Below, piece after piece: positions 25,337 to 38,205 of a DNA stretch of 64,000 bases; positions within the stretch are counted from its first letter, which is position 1; each line of letters opens with the position of its first letter. The notes beneath the pieces are model-generated. The model was not told where the DNA came from and did no database searches. It saw nothing but the letters and a program-made list of their open reading frames with translations. Origin of the DNA: Strix aluco (lineage: Eukaryota > Chordata > Aves > Strigiformes > Strigidae); assembly GCF_031877795.1 (NCBI RefSeq), contig NC_133933.1, positions 67,782,003-67,846,002 on the forward strand. The letters run 5' to 3'. The translations under genes and the position numbers were made by a program.

Positions 25337-28300
25337 TTTATTAGTTGTCATTCTTTGACATGATGAATACTTACAGCAGTATGTTAAAAAAGATACAGTT
25401 AAGTCTCTTGGCATCACTGCATAGCAGTCACAGCATTTTCACACAATCTAGTGCTTCCTTTCAGAATGATGCATATGGCATATATACGCACATATGGGGG
25501 CTGATTCTTGGTCCCAGTGAAGCTGGTGGGACCAGTGTTTGGCCCATAGAGTTGTATAAGATATGTGAATATGTATATATAAAATGCTTTACAATAAACA
25601 TGACATATACAATCTTGAATTCAAAGATAAGCAGAATATATTTTACATCCAAGTTAAACTTATGCTCTGCACTTAAAGTTTATGTACCTAAAATATTGGA
25701 TGGATTATAGAAACAAATAATAAAATAATAATTTGCACCAATCAGTAATTTTGATACATATTCATAGCATGAAGCTTGCCTTGGGGTTTTATTTGTGTTT
25801 TGGGGTGGTTTTGGATTTGCAGGATCTTAATTCAAATTTAAGTATTGATTTTTGTGGGCCATGAGTTGGGGGTGGTGGTGTCGGGAGGGGAATGGGAATA
25901 CTTTATGGACAACTTGGATGAGTGACTTAAAATATAAGGCTATAAATTATGGCTGGTACCCTGACTGGTGCCTGAAAATAAAATTTTAACTACTTGAGTG
26001 TTTCTCCTTTCTGAGGAGAGTCCATTTGGAAGGACTAGTATGCATTCTGTCTCTGTTTTGTTGGAAACTTTTAATAGAAATTTCAACCACAGCTTGGAAA
26101 AGCTGGTGAGATAGCTATGCAGTGTGAAAATGGGCTTATCTCATCTACTGTGGTAGCAGCCTTCTCACTGATCATTCAGGGAGACTTGTGATTTTTGTCA
26201 TGAAAAAAAGTAGTTTATAGAAAAATAATTGACCCACGTTGTAATTAGTTAGATACAACTGCAGATAATGTGTTGGTTTTTTTTTTCTCCATAAACTCAG
26301 CTACTCCTCTCCATTTCTGTATTTTGAAGGTACACATTTTCAATAGTCCTTTTTCACCCTTTTGGCTGGTGACTGGAACGTTGAGCCTTAAAAACCTAGG
26401 TTAAATCTTTACTTACCAAAATGCATACATAGACGTCATTTTAACAAGCCTAAAAGTTTCACTTATTGCCACTTTCTTTTATTATTGTTGTTATTTATAC
26501 AGAATTTCCCTCTTTGATGGTATAAAATCTGCATTTAAAGAAATTGTATTTTAATCGAATTGTATTTGTGGGGCATAAAAGCATTTTAAGCTCCTGCTTT
26601 TAGTAGTTTTCTGCTTCTTTCCTTATATGAAAAACCTAACTCAGTTTTAAAATTTCAGAATCTTTCAGCAGCACTGGCTCAATAAGAAAGAAAAATCATT
26701 TATAAGGGCTTTCTGTAAAGTGGCTAATAGGGCTGACAAGACAGAAATTTATGTTATCTGCATAGATGTTTTTCTATTCTGTGCATCTAGCATTCTGTTG
26801 GCATCCTGAGGAGAAACCCCAGGACAGAAATGTCCTCTGAACTAGAGAATACCAAATATGTATCACAACTGCTTATACTGAGCACTGGTGCTGTTGGATT
26901 GGCTGTATCAGGTATGATTTGGCTTCTTCCATGGGAAATCAAATGGTAGCATTTTGTGTTACAGACCCCAGTGAATCTGGCTAGCAGGCATCTGCTGCTA
27001 GAGCCCAACTCTTCAGCATGCTTTTGTCTAGAGCACCTGAGGCAAACTGGCCCAGACCCAAACTTGTGTAATGAGTGGTTTACAAGTACAGAAGCATTTC
27101 TGGAGCCACCCTGAACCTATTTCAAGAATTGTTTCATTAGACAAGGTGACTGAAATCTAGCAAGTATGTTCAGTGCACCAAAAAACTGCACAACCTGTTC
27201 ATTTTAAGAGCAGCTTTTCAAAGTTGGGAAGTTTTAACTTGGTAAGAGCAGACTTGTCATAGACCCTGTAGGCTCCAATTACAGAAAAGGTCTTGGTTTT
27301 ATTGTAGCTGTAACAGAACTTGATTTGTACCTAAGCTTTCCTGTTGGACCTATTTTCTGGAAGCTCCTCAGAAACAGCTCAACAATGTATCTGTCAAGAG
27401 CTTTTTATGCTGCTAGACACCGGGTTTGTTTAACTAAACTTCAGAACATCTTAAAAAAATTCTTTGAACTAGATGGAAAATGGCTTCCATTTCTTAGTAA
27501 AAAGACAAAACGAGGGAAATTATATCCTTTTGTATGTACTTAAGTGCTTCTAAGGAGCACATTATACTGCTCCCGCAATGTCCTAATAATTGTCCTAAAT
27601 CTGTCAGGAGAAGGAAAGACACACCTAAAAAGCTGCAAAATGGTGATGCTCCCCATCCCCACCATCAGGTGGTTAAAAAGACATTTATGTCCTGTGGTTA
27701 GAAATAATTTTGTTCTTCAACAACTCTTTCTCTTTGCTCGTTATAGTACTCCTATTATACGAGTCCCATTTAGAAGAGTGAGGAAGAAGAATGTTTTCTA
27801 CTTCTTACAGTTTACAAAACAGTAGAGAAGAAAAACATCATTCTCAGGATGCTTTGTTCTCACAGTGATTTCCACCTTCCTACTTCAGTGGGTTTCAGTC
27901 TCTTTCTCTGAAGCTACATGTCCAATGAATTAGTAGAGTAAAACATCCTTTACTAAAACTTATGCTTTTTATTTTCCTTTAAACGTTATTAGTCACCTTA
28001 TGAGCATGAACACTTTGTCTAATCAAGTCAATATTCTCTAATTGAGAAAAAGTCTATTATATCTCCCCTTGCACTGCTATGAGTAAATATTATCTTTCTT
28101 AAACACCAACTTAAATAGCTCTTTCTTTGTTGGCCTCTCTGAGGTATTCACATCCAAACATTATATGGCCATATCTGCTAGTTCTTTTGGAAAACAGCTA
28201 TACAGATTTGATGTACCGGGGGTTTACAACAACACTATATTTTACCTGAATGCAATTAATTTTTCTGGGGGCATAGGAGAAGGGGACAATCACTTTGGTG

Positions 28301-30013
28301 CAATGCAGTAGTGTCTGAGAATACAATCTCATTGAAATGATGGAAGCTTAAGTAAAGTTTTATAAAGACTATCTGAACTGAGGTTGTTTATGGCACAGAT
28401 AAGGCCATGTATCTTTCACAAACACATAGAAAATTCCTCAGCTACTATGATAGTTATGACGATTTTCCTTAATAGTCTGACTACACCATGTTTTTCCTTC
28501 ATTGAGTAAGACTGATCTAAAAGTCAGTTGAAGTATTTTTTTAATTAAAAGAAAAATACAAATGCATTTTGATGCTGGATATCTAAGGAGGGAATGTGGG
28601 GAAAAAATCAGCTACACTGCAACATCACTCAAGAAAACAACTGGACTCCAGAACTATTACAATGTCGTGCTTTGCAGATCACTAAGCTATTTAATAAAAA
28701 TTCACACTCTTAAATAAATGGTAATCAGATTGAACTGTCAAATTATGTGGTGTTGCTGTGGGTTCTGGTTTTTTTTTTGAACCAAAAACTTCAGGCTCTG
28801 TGAAGCATTTGTCTAGACCAATGTGCAAGGTGCCATGGATTAACAACACCGACCCATATGGAATGTGTTTGAAGTTTTCAAGAAGTTATCCTGCCAGGTC
28901 CTTAATGACCTTTGATACACCTTGGATAGTGGAAAGGCAGTTCAGAATCGTATCTTGTGATCGTATGATTTTGGCAGCTATCAGAAGATGAAGGATGCTA
29001 AAAGTTAAGGCTTTCATCCACAAACAATGGTGTATATTAATAAACTCTATACCATATTTACAAATGCTTTCTCTTGTATTAAAACTAACAGTATTCTGTT
29101 CACAGTGCCAATGTTTTTACAGGTAGCAATCCCACAGTACTCCAGTATTTTGGCATGGGAATCAGTAGCGCTTTGTATTTACAGAAAATGTACATATATG
29201 AATATAAACATGTTACTTGAAACAGTACTCAAAAGATAGATCTGCTCGTGTTTCAAAGGCTTAGACTGTATGGCACCTTCCCGTCCGCTTGCGAGGGAAT
29301 ACCGTTCCTTGCAATGAGAAGATGCCTGTATTTTATCCAAAGTGGCATAAAAATGATTACCAAAATGAGCCTTGTTACACTGGAGTTGTGTAGATGGAGA
29401 GTAACTTCAGTCCAAGGTTTATAGATCTGTTGTTTAGTGCACAGAATACAAAAGTTAAAAAGGTTTTTGTTTTAATTACTAAAATAACCAGATTCTCTCT
29501 GCCCTCTGTGAGCGCTGTCTCACTCAGCTAGTGTCCTCTGGATGCTGAAGATGCTGGTGGTTTAATGTGCAGCCCAGCTGCCAGCCTGGAAAGCATATGG
29601 CGCTCTGGGCCTATATACATATGTCACAGTATGACTTGTGGTAAATGAATATATAACCAAAAGTGACTTTATCTCCTCTGTTCTCTCAGTATCCTCCCTG
29701 CTTCATGGCAGCCGTAACCGGCCCAGCTTCAGTACTGCTGACTGGGACTCCGCATTCAGGCAGTTCATGATCAGGAGTGATGAATGGCATCAGGCATATG
29801 CAGGATGAAGAGAGGGGAAAGGAACGTGAAGGAGATCCAGAAAGGAACCCAGCAGAACTGTGGGCTTGTTCATGAGGACACTTACAGCTTCTGCTTTGCC
29901 ACTTCTTCCCCTTCCACAGTCTTGACAACAGGCTCCTGGCTCCCCAGAATTTTGTTTGCTGCTGTGATCAAGATGGAGATAGCAGTGCTATAAGGAAAAG
30001 TGCAAAGCTGCCA
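25337..30013 (-). other. PDE7B: PDE7B 3' untranslated or downstream region (extent uncertain)
   Basis: This lies downstream of the PDE7B stop on the minus strand. No coding exon or repeat is seen. The minus strand reads AATAAA at plus-strand 25337-25342, which would give a UTR of about 4.7 kb; a nearer site would give a shorter one. Mammalian PDE7B mRNAs have long 3' UTRs, so a long one is plausible but unproven. A GC-richer patch at about 29270-29330 and another at 29500-29800 stand out within otherwise AT-rich DNA. Confidence 0.4.
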
Positions 30014-30231
30014 CTAAGGAGTCTCTTCCTTCTTTAAAGTCTGTTCTTGGATGCCAGTCACTTGACCTGAGTGGTCATTGCTCCTACTACTGCTGTGTTG
30101 CTTGTGGAGCAAACTCCTCCACTTGGCCTTGTTCCTCCTGAGATGGTTTAGCATATTTCCAGATAGGGGGGTATCGCCTGTAAACTGGGCCCACCTCTCA
30201 AAGAGTGGCTCTACGATGTATGTCATGAACC
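30014..30231 (-). CDS. PDE7B: PDE7B last coding exon, end of catalytic domain and stop
   Basis: On the minus strand the exon opens with two bases that complete a Gly codon, then reads FMTYIVEPLFERWAQF, and ends ...KKEETP with TAG (plus-strand 30014-30016). That gives 71 codons plus the stop. Phe349 (numbered from the first full codon in the window) follows the invariant Gln-Ile-Gly of the previous exon. It corresponds to the Phe of the hydrophobic clamp that holds the cAMP base. The last 25 or so residues are polar and low in complexity, as in the PDE7B C-terminus. The acceptor is CTCCAG just right of 30231. Confidence 0.95.
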
Positions 30232-30744
30232 CTGGAGAAACACACAAAGGACAGCAGGTGAGGAACAACTTCATTCGTTGAGTGCATCCTCTGTGCCTTG
30301 AGAGGATACAGTAATGTAAGTGGCAAAAACCTTGACGAGAAATAACAATAAACACTCAAGCAACCATCAATTCCTTTTGAAATGCACAGCTTTTGACCAG
30401 CACACATGAGAGGATGTGGCTCTATCTGTATGTCTAACAGTAAAACCTGTGAGAGACAGCATCCTTCTCTGAGGAGATTTCAGACCAATATTTAATCACA
30501 TGGCTGCAGTTGTTCTCCACAGATATTAAAATGGCCCCTTTTCTCCCTATCCAATGTCTCCTTTGTCTTTCCGCTGAATATTTGGCTTGAATAGGTTTCT
30601 TTTTGAACATTGTTTAGAATGTGAATTGTGACTCTTACAGTACCTGCGGTTATTATTGTTAGAACAACTAGGGGGGGAGGAAAGTTTCTCTTTGAGCTTG
30701 TGCATACTGAGATAAACATGGAGAGAGGAGAATGAAACTAATAC
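30232..30744 (-). other. PDE7B intron
   Basis: A 513-base intron, with donor GTATTAG on the right and acceptor TTTCTCCAG on the left (minus-strand reading). Nothing else is recognised. Confidence 0.85.
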
Positions 30745-30825
30745 CGATCTGTATGCTTGGTATTGTATCCTTCTGCTGATTACAAAGGGGGCTTATCTCC
30801 AGTTCAAATTTTTGTTCCAGGTCAC
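30745..30825 (-). CDS. PDE7B: PDE7B coding exon with the invariant glutamine
   Basis: This 81-base exon encodes DLEQKFELEISPLCNQQKD then TIPSIQI, with split Gly codons at both ends. Gln346 in SIQIG is the invariant glutamine of class I phosphodiesterases, which hydrogen-bonds the purine ring. LEQKFELEISPLCNQQ matches PDE7B rather than PDE7A, which I recall as IEKKYHLGVSPLCDR. The acceptor is TTTTGCAG right of 30825; the donor GTATTAG starts left of 30745. Confidence 0.96.
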
Positions 30826-33800
30826 CTGCAAAAAAAAAAGAAAGGAGAGAAAATAACAGACTCTCACAGTGACTGCAACTGTGTGGATCTGAGCAGTTAG
30901 AATCTTCCACCAATGATGACCATGTCAAATGTCTATAAATACCATTGTTGTTTGGACTTTTTCTTTTTAGGTATTGGAGAAACTGAGTATCCATACAAAG
31001 AAAAATCTCTCTCAGGAAAGGTGACTTTTGAATGAACATTAAATCTGAGCACTTAAATGTGAGTACCTTAATTTTTAAAATAAGATTCTCTCACATGACT
31101 TATTTTTAAGACATTCTAATTCATATACTCACTGTTGAAATATCTTCCTACTAGAAAACTGCAGAATATAAATTTTAGAAGAAATGCTGCTCTTTTAGTA
31201 CTGTGAGTTGCTACTGTGTGCTTGTGGAAATGGCTGTTAAAGGGCAGTGTGATGGAGTCTGGCTGTCTGCAGATGTGTCTGCACTAACAAACCAATAAGG
31301 GCCAGAGCATGGGCTTGGGCAACATGTGTTCTTGTATCAAGAGCTATGGAGTTCAAGTTATAAATGTGGAAAAAGGATGGAATTAAAAGTTTGTCCTATT
31401 ACTGTGGTGTAGCTGGGTATGAGGGCTATACCTCTGCTGCTACACTGAACTTGTATCACTAATTCCCTGGGTGGTCCAGGAAGTCCCCAGAGAGTCATCT
31501 GCACAGGACTGACTCGAGACAGCAGACAGACTTGAAGTGCTTGAATGAACTCCTAGCCACCCACCTTCACAGCAGAGTATTTGATTAACTGGAGCAGGAG
31601 GCCTCTAGGTGCAAATCTGGGACAGCCAGATTCCTGCAGGCAGCTCCTGCCCTGGGGTCTGTTTCAAATTGTTGAAGAACAGCCTGGCTGGGGGATCTGC
31701 TTACTCCAAATGCCACCTCAGACTGCTCCTGCTGCAGAATTGACCAAATCTGGCATTGAGAAGATGCTTATAACCAGTCAGTAGGAAATATTCCTGCAGA
31801 TGCAGAAATTGTCATGCATAACAGTATTCTGTACGTAGCTAAATCAGGAGATGTTTTTTATAAAGTTGAAGGTAATCAACAGCAATAATCATGCATATGC
31901 TGGAGTGGTCTCAGAGGACCACAGGCCAGCTGGATTTAAGAATTCAACAGAAAAATGGCTCAGGAAGTCTCATTCGCCTGTTGTCATCCAAACAACAATC
32001 ACTCGACTTGTCCTGCTGGAGAGATTGCATTTCCCCATGCAAGCAATTACTCCATGCAAAGACTGCTGTAAACGAGTTAGGTTTTGGGTGGTTCTTTTTT
32101 TTTTTTTAAACAAACAGTCTCTCTGTGAGTGCAACACATTCATCCTTTGTGATTGTTAGGCTTCTCTGAGGCACTGCCACAGTACAGTCTTGGTTCCTGC
32201 ATGAGGTACAGGACCTTTCCTGTCCACAGCAGGCGAGGGAAGGGAGACTAACTGTGATGCCATTTGCCCTCAGACAGTAATATTTCATCCATTTGTTTTA
32301 CTAATAAGGATGTAGCAAGGACTAGTTATGCAAAACCTTCCTATAAGACGGGCCTGCTAAATCAGACAAAATATTGTATTCAATCCATAAAGAAACATTT
32401 TGCTTTAAATTCACTGTTTTTAAAAGCTCTTTTCTCTCTAGTAACAGTTTTGATTTAAATGCCACTGTGCTACTCAGGTTCTACAGCCCCATATAAAATA
32501 CCATGTGAGCTTTTAAGTCTTGCCTTTCTTCTCTCTGCAGCATGCAATTTCTTCTTAAATGTGAGGGGATTTTCAGTTTTAATTAGATATTCAGAAAATA
32601 TCAGGGAAACATTTTTAGCTTCGCAAACAATCAAAAGGAACAGTTCAGCAACACTGAGACAAAATAACAGTTTGTCATGTTTCCAAATGTGCAGTTTGAC
32701 TGTCCTCTTCTCCTCCTTTACCCCCTCCAAAAATTTTTGACCGTCTAACTCCTGTGACATCCCCTCTATAGGTATTCTAGGTTTAAAATGGTTGACCTGT
32801 CTTGCTCAAAGTGTATCAACATCTTGTTGTCTTTGACAAGTCATTTAATTGACAAAAATAAGATTTTCCTTTGCATGGTAAGAACTTAAATGATGGTCAG
32901 TATTTTTATGTTTCAAGTTGCTATAAAAGTAACTGCATGAATTAGTTGCTGAGAACTTTCATGCTGGGGAAAACCTTCCAAGCAATTTTAAAACCTCACC
33001 AGAGAAACTGATCATTAATGTTGCTTAAACATTAGCCATTTTCTCAAAACCTTGTGTCTTCCCAGTTCCAGTTTTATATAAACAAATCAAGTTGCATTAC
33101 TTGCCCTGTGTTCCTAATTGACTTTTAAAACATTTGAGAATGAATTATTTTTCTAGGAAAGGTTTGTGTTAGGAGCTGCTGTAGGCATCAGGTGCTCCTA
33201 CCTGAGTTGTATATTTTATTTGGTAACAGATGTAGTGTAGATGCACCAGATGACTGGAAGATCAGGATCTGAGTCTCTATTGAAATGGCATTAGAAATGT
33301 TTAATACAAAAAAACATTGAAACTTTGTATGCATTCCAGAAGGAAGACTAAAAAAGGCACTAATTGTAGTATTATCTACCTCATTTATAGTTAAAAATCA
33401 AAACATGAGAGCTGTGGTTTTCAAATGTTAAAATACCTTCAAGCCCCAGCATTGTGTGTAAGGTCTACAAGAGAGGTCTACAATAGCATTTTAAAGTGAT
33501 AATAGTATCTAAATACATGCTATTTGATACTGTTTTCTGTTTCACTTACCAGGATTATACAGTCACCAGTGATAGCCAGACCACAGTTTCTGTATATTCT
33601 CCCACATGAAATGCTCTTTTTCTCCCTGTTACACTTCTAACTGGTCTCGTATGCTCCAGTGTCCTCTTTTGGAGGTGTATTTTAGATGTTATACTAACAA
33701 ATTTTGAGTCTTGGGGAAAAAGCTTACTTTTATAAGAGTTGAGAGTGCTGTCTTTCTCAGCATTGTCCCTCAATACACTAAAGGTGAGGTATCGCACAAC

Positions 33801-34820
33801 TGGGGCCCCATCTCATGAGCTGGATATTGATTATGCTTTGACTATACATATGACTAAAAAACCTGCATCTGATAAGTTGCTTATGTTGCTTCAAAAACAT
33901 GAAAGACATTTCACCAGCTTAAACTGACATTGGCTGAAAATTAACTTGCTGATCTACTTGTCCTTGTTATGGAAGAACTCTACCAGGTACCAGCTCGGAT
34001 GTGGCTTAAATTTGTAGTGCAGAATTTTAAATGAACTGTGAACTTCACTGTGTGCTCTTCCAGTGTTTGTGCCACTTGCCTTTGGCTCTCAGGATGCTCC
34101 AAACAAAGAATTTAGCAGTGATTAAACCCTGCTGCACCCTGTGTTGTAGCACAGCGTGACCTTGCCTATGCAGATAGAGCCAAATGGTGTAATTACCGCG
34201 CTTCAAAAAAGCCCCTGCCTGCCTGCGCTCTCTGCAGGGGTTTGAAAACATTTGCAATAGGTCCTAGCTGAGCTTTGGCTTGCCTACTTTGGCCCTTTCA
34301 ACAGTGTTAGAAGAGCTCAGTGTGCTGGGAACTGCGTTTGAACCCTTTCTCTGCGTTTCTGCACAGAAGAATGTCACATATTTGGGAAACAGCGAGGGTA
34401 AGGCTCCCATCGGAGCTGTAGTTGGAGAGAGTGTGAAAAGTGAAATAAAACACTGTGGACAGCAGTAGGATTTTGGTGCCGTGTAGGCCTGGCACCATTC
34501 CAGTTCAGAAATGCTAACAGTGACTGGAGGGTCCTCGGAGAAGAACCCAGCCGGGGCTCTCCAGCCAAATGCAAGCGCTGAGGCACAGCAGAGCTCTCCA
34601 TCCTGCCTGATGCTGCTACAGGAGCAGCAAGGGCAGAGAAATACTTGCTGCTCTTCTACGCCTTCCTACTTTTCAAATGAGGCATAGCATCTCTTCAACA
34701 GCTCCTTCTTGAGGGACATTTCAAGGCAAACTGGGTAGGCTGAATGCTACCTCTGTCTTGACATACAAAACGCCTGGAAAGCTGAGGTGAAAGAGGACTG
34801 CCACACATGAAGGGACTGAC
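30826..34820 (-). other. PDE7B intron
   Basis: A 4.0 kb intron with donor GTCAGT and acceptor TGCAG (minus strand). A poly-T stretch is near 32095-32107. Several short open frames on both strands (31581, 31851, 32459 and 33555 regions) show no family motif. Confidence 0.8.
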
Positions 34821-34917
34821 CTTGACGGTAAAACTCTTCGCAGACCCTTTCACTCCACTGTTTGCTCAAATCCCAGAGCCGGCAAGGGTTGCAAATGTCA
34901 GCACACTTGAGTGCAAT
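34821..34917 (-). CDS. PDE7B: PDE7B coding exon with metal-binding Asp (CADICNP)
   Basis: This 97-base exon begins in phase 0 with [20 protein letters not shown] and runs to EEFYRQ plus one base of a Gly codon. Asp295 in CADICNP is the metal-ligand aspartate of the class I phosphodiesterase active site. [13 protein letters not shown] is PDE7B-like; PDE7A has a different run (WSEKVTEEFFHQG as I recall). The acceptor TTTCAG ends at 34918 and the donor is GTCAGT. Confidence 0.96.
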
Positions 34918-36911
34918 CTGAAAGCAAGGAAGAAAAGTAGCGGTGAAAAAAGAATTTGATGTCCAGCAGTGCTTCAGCAGTATATCTGCAGTCATGAAAC
35001 TCCCAGGCCTCACCAGCAACGTTGGGAAGGGTTAAGATCACCTTTTAGAGATTCAGCCTCACCCAAATATGCCTTTTGAGGAAAGAGCAATTTAAGCCGC
35101 AAACAAAACTTTCATTCAGCCCTCTGCTTTACCATAGTGAGAACAAGAGGAGGGCCAAATTCCAAGGCTGCAAAGTGTTTTGGATATTCCTTGCAAGGAA
35201 TAAGCCAACAAAAGCCTCAGGCTGGCTCCTGCTGACTGCCTGGCTCAGCATCCATGGCTGATGACAAGGAAGGGAAGAGCCAAGCTGGTGTATTTGGGCA
35301 TCATTTCTCTGCGGTCTCAGTGAGTGACCTTGCATCTCACTTCAGTTACACTTCATCTTAATGTCTGCATATTTTTGTTTACAAACCTAAGCACAGGGCT
35401 TTCCACACTACCCCTGGCTTGGTTTCACTTAGCTAACTAGTACTTATAAGTGCTTTGCAGGGGAATGAGTACAGGAGGGCAAGAGGTTTTTAAAATCAAG
35501 TAACAACTGCTTCAGAAAAGTAAACCATGTAATTGTCTGTCTTACTGCCTTGGAACAAGATGTCATGTGCCTTGTTCCTTCACAGATTGAATGCAGTCAG
35601 TTAGCCTGACAGAGGTCAGAAGTCGTTCTGGCACCCGGGAGGAAAACATAAGAAATATTTCCTGTATAAATTCAGACCTGTGAACTGGAGGAGGGAAGTC
35701 TCCAAGTCTCTTTTCTCTCTGTATTAAATTGATTAGCCTTAATGTGACTATTACAAGGGCCTGTGAAACATTCTTTAACTTAACCTGATCAATCAAGATT
35801 TCTTGATCTTTTTTCTTCTTCCACAACTAATCCACCATATAAGTAAATCTCACCATGTCTGTGCCCTAGTTCCTGTCTTCAAGAAAGTGCATAAGAAACT
35901 TTTTGCCACAGTTGAGATCTGTAATCCCTCTGCCTTTGGCATTTGCACAACTTTCTTGCCTAATCTGTCCAGAAATATGATACGCCCACCATCCTGGCCT
36001 GCATGGTCCATGCAGGAATCTGATAGAAGGATTGTGCTTGATGGAGGACAGGCAAGCAGATCGCTACATGTCCCACACTGCTGGAGAGGGAAGAATGAAC
36101 AGATCAGCACTTCCTTCCTTGCAACTGTCAGCTTTCCTGTAACCTCGACAAAATGATAATGTGTAGATGTTTGTTTTATAAATGATAATAATTATTTAAA
36201 CTCCTTTATGTATTTAAGAGTGAAATTCACATCACTTCTCCAGAAAAACATGTATATGCAGCTACTTTAATCACAATAATGCATTAATAGGTAGAGGTTT
36301 ATTCTGAAGAGCCTGTTAATGACTGCAGCTTAGCTGGAAGAACCAGTCTCCATCTATTTGATTTTTAAAAAAAGCATGGTTTCTTCATTAGCTGGGCAGC
36401 TCCACTACAGAAGCACCTGCTGCCATGGCAACAGCTGTCTCTGCAGAGGCAGTTTCTGAACATCCATCCCAAGAACGCGACTTGGGCACCTGATGTCAGG
36501 CTGTCTTGGAAAGAATAACAAGGGGGCTCTCCTGCACGGTGCCAGAAAATAACACCGGTGAAGTGATGTTTGCCAGAAGAGAGACTATAACCGAAGCATT
36601 ACCTGGCAAGAGCAGCAGTGGTCTGGAAATAAAATAATTAATAGCTTATCTTCACCTCTTACCATCTGACACTCTCCTGTACCTGTTGCATTCACAGCTT
36701 TTTAACTCAAGGAAATTACATAAGGAAATACTGGAGGCACATTATGCTTGCATGACATACCAGGTGGCAGAAGGAAAGTGTTTATGGTGATAGGTAAGGA
36801 GATGCTGATGTCCAGACACACTAGTGTATGCTATTCTAACATATACTAGGAAATACTGTGACTTGAAAAATGAATAAAAAACAATAGTAGAAAAATATTT
36901 TTTAAAGTTAC
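34918..36911 (-). other. PDE7B intron
   Basis: A 2.0 kb intron between the CADICNP exon and the DIEQQLGS exon. No repeat family is recognised. Confidence 0.85.
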
Positions 36912-37056
36912 CTGAAGCATAAAATGTCTGTCTTGTGCATCCTCCAGCCTCAAATCCTGATTGTCAAGGTGAGATTTCAGACGGATCAAAAACTCATTCT
37001 GCCTGTTGATGTCTGTTGCCAAGATCAGGGAGCCCAACTGCTGCTCAATGTCCTGT
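36912..37056 (-). CDS. PDE7B: PDE7B coding exon, helix-rich part of catalytic domain
   Basis: A 145-base exon whose first base completes a Thr codon, followed by QDIEQQLGSLILATDINRQN and ending ...EDAQDRHFMLQ in phase 0. ATDxxxxxE is a conserved element of class I phosphodiesterase catalytic domains. The acceptor AATTGCAG lies right of 37056 and the donor GTAACT left of 36912. The sequence is close to mammalian PDE7B throughout. Confidence 0.96.
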
Positions 37057-38113
37057 CTGCAATTGAGGAAAGTAAGACCCTTCAATCATGGAACCATTGA
37101 ACATTAATAGCTCAAAACAACGTGCTATGGATCATAGCTAGCATAAAGCTTCCTCTTTCTTTATGGATCCAGTCTGATCTGTTTGGTCTCTGCTGGGGTT
37201 TGCAGGGTACAACTGTTCTAGCTACCTAAATGGGTTCAGGAGGAATAGATAATGTAGAAGAAAAACACTTGTTGGCATAGGTGGTTCTGAAAGCTTCTGA
37301 AAAGTGCTAGGAAAGTAAAACCAAAACAAAACAACAGCACGATGCATCTAGAAAAATGCTCACATCTTACTTCAGTTGCTCAGAGCTGGGTGGTGAATAC
37401 TGCAACTTTGAAGTTGCAGTTAAAGTTGTGAAGGACTTAACTGAAGTCCTTTAAAGTACAACTGAAGTTGTTGGTCTGATGCAAAGGATTTCTGGAGGGA
37501 TATGGAGTTTACTGTTTCCAGGTAACTTGTTTATATTCTTGGTAAGGTCACCTGTGATTAATATTGTAGGCTCTTCAGTGTCTCAGTCTCCATTCCTTGA
37601 TGGCAGTAACACTGCATAAAACCAGCAGGTAAAAAGTTAGCATCGACCTGGCCAAGGTACTCATGGGGCTTCTTTTTTTTGCTTCACCCAAGAAGATGGT
37701 GAAGGCTGAACCACACCTCCTGTCAGGGGTGGAAGTCCTGAGCTGTCTTGATGTTACTCAACCAACTCCTTCATTTTTCTATTTCATTCTTTTTAATCAC
37801 TAAATCTTTCCATATTTGGTTGGTGCTATGTAGAACAAAAAATGCAAACAATGGATCTGAAAAGGTCCATTCCTGATGGGACTCCCAGTGTTTCTGGTGC
37901 TGACAGTGCCAATTCCTCTGCTGCTGAAGTGGCAAGGTCTTAGGAAATACTTCTGCTGTGTAACTTTGTTTCATGATTTCCTACTGCCACCAAGAGACGG
38001 CAGGAAGTTCAGCCTACTCTGAAGCCTGGGCCTCTTTCTCAGTGTTGTTTTAGGAACAATGAAGAAAGCCATGGGTTAGTTTCAGTGATGCATTTCCTCC
38101 AGCGGACACTTAC
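37057..38113 (-). other. PDE7B intron
   Basis: A 1.06 kb intron, with donor GTAAGT at its right end and acceptor CAATTGCAG at its left (minus strand). No other feature is seen. Confidence 0.85.
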
Positions 38114-38205
38114 GTCACCTCCTTGGGCAGATGGGCCAGGAGCCGTGATTCTCGAAGCATGCCTATCGTAGATCGCCAGTGATGATTTTCTAGCACTGAA
38201 ACATT
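38114..38205 (-). CDS. PDE7B: PDE7B coding exon (VLENHHWR)
   Basis: A 92-base exon on the minus strand that reads [20 protein letters not shown], then [10 protein letters not shown] and two bases of a Thr codon. SVLENHHW is the class I phosphodiesterase motif that follows the first metal site. The exon has no ATG-started frame of useful length, so simple ORF calling misses it; it was found by translating between splice sites. The acceptor is TTCCTAG right of 38205 and the donor GTAAGT left of 38114. Confidence 0.95.
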
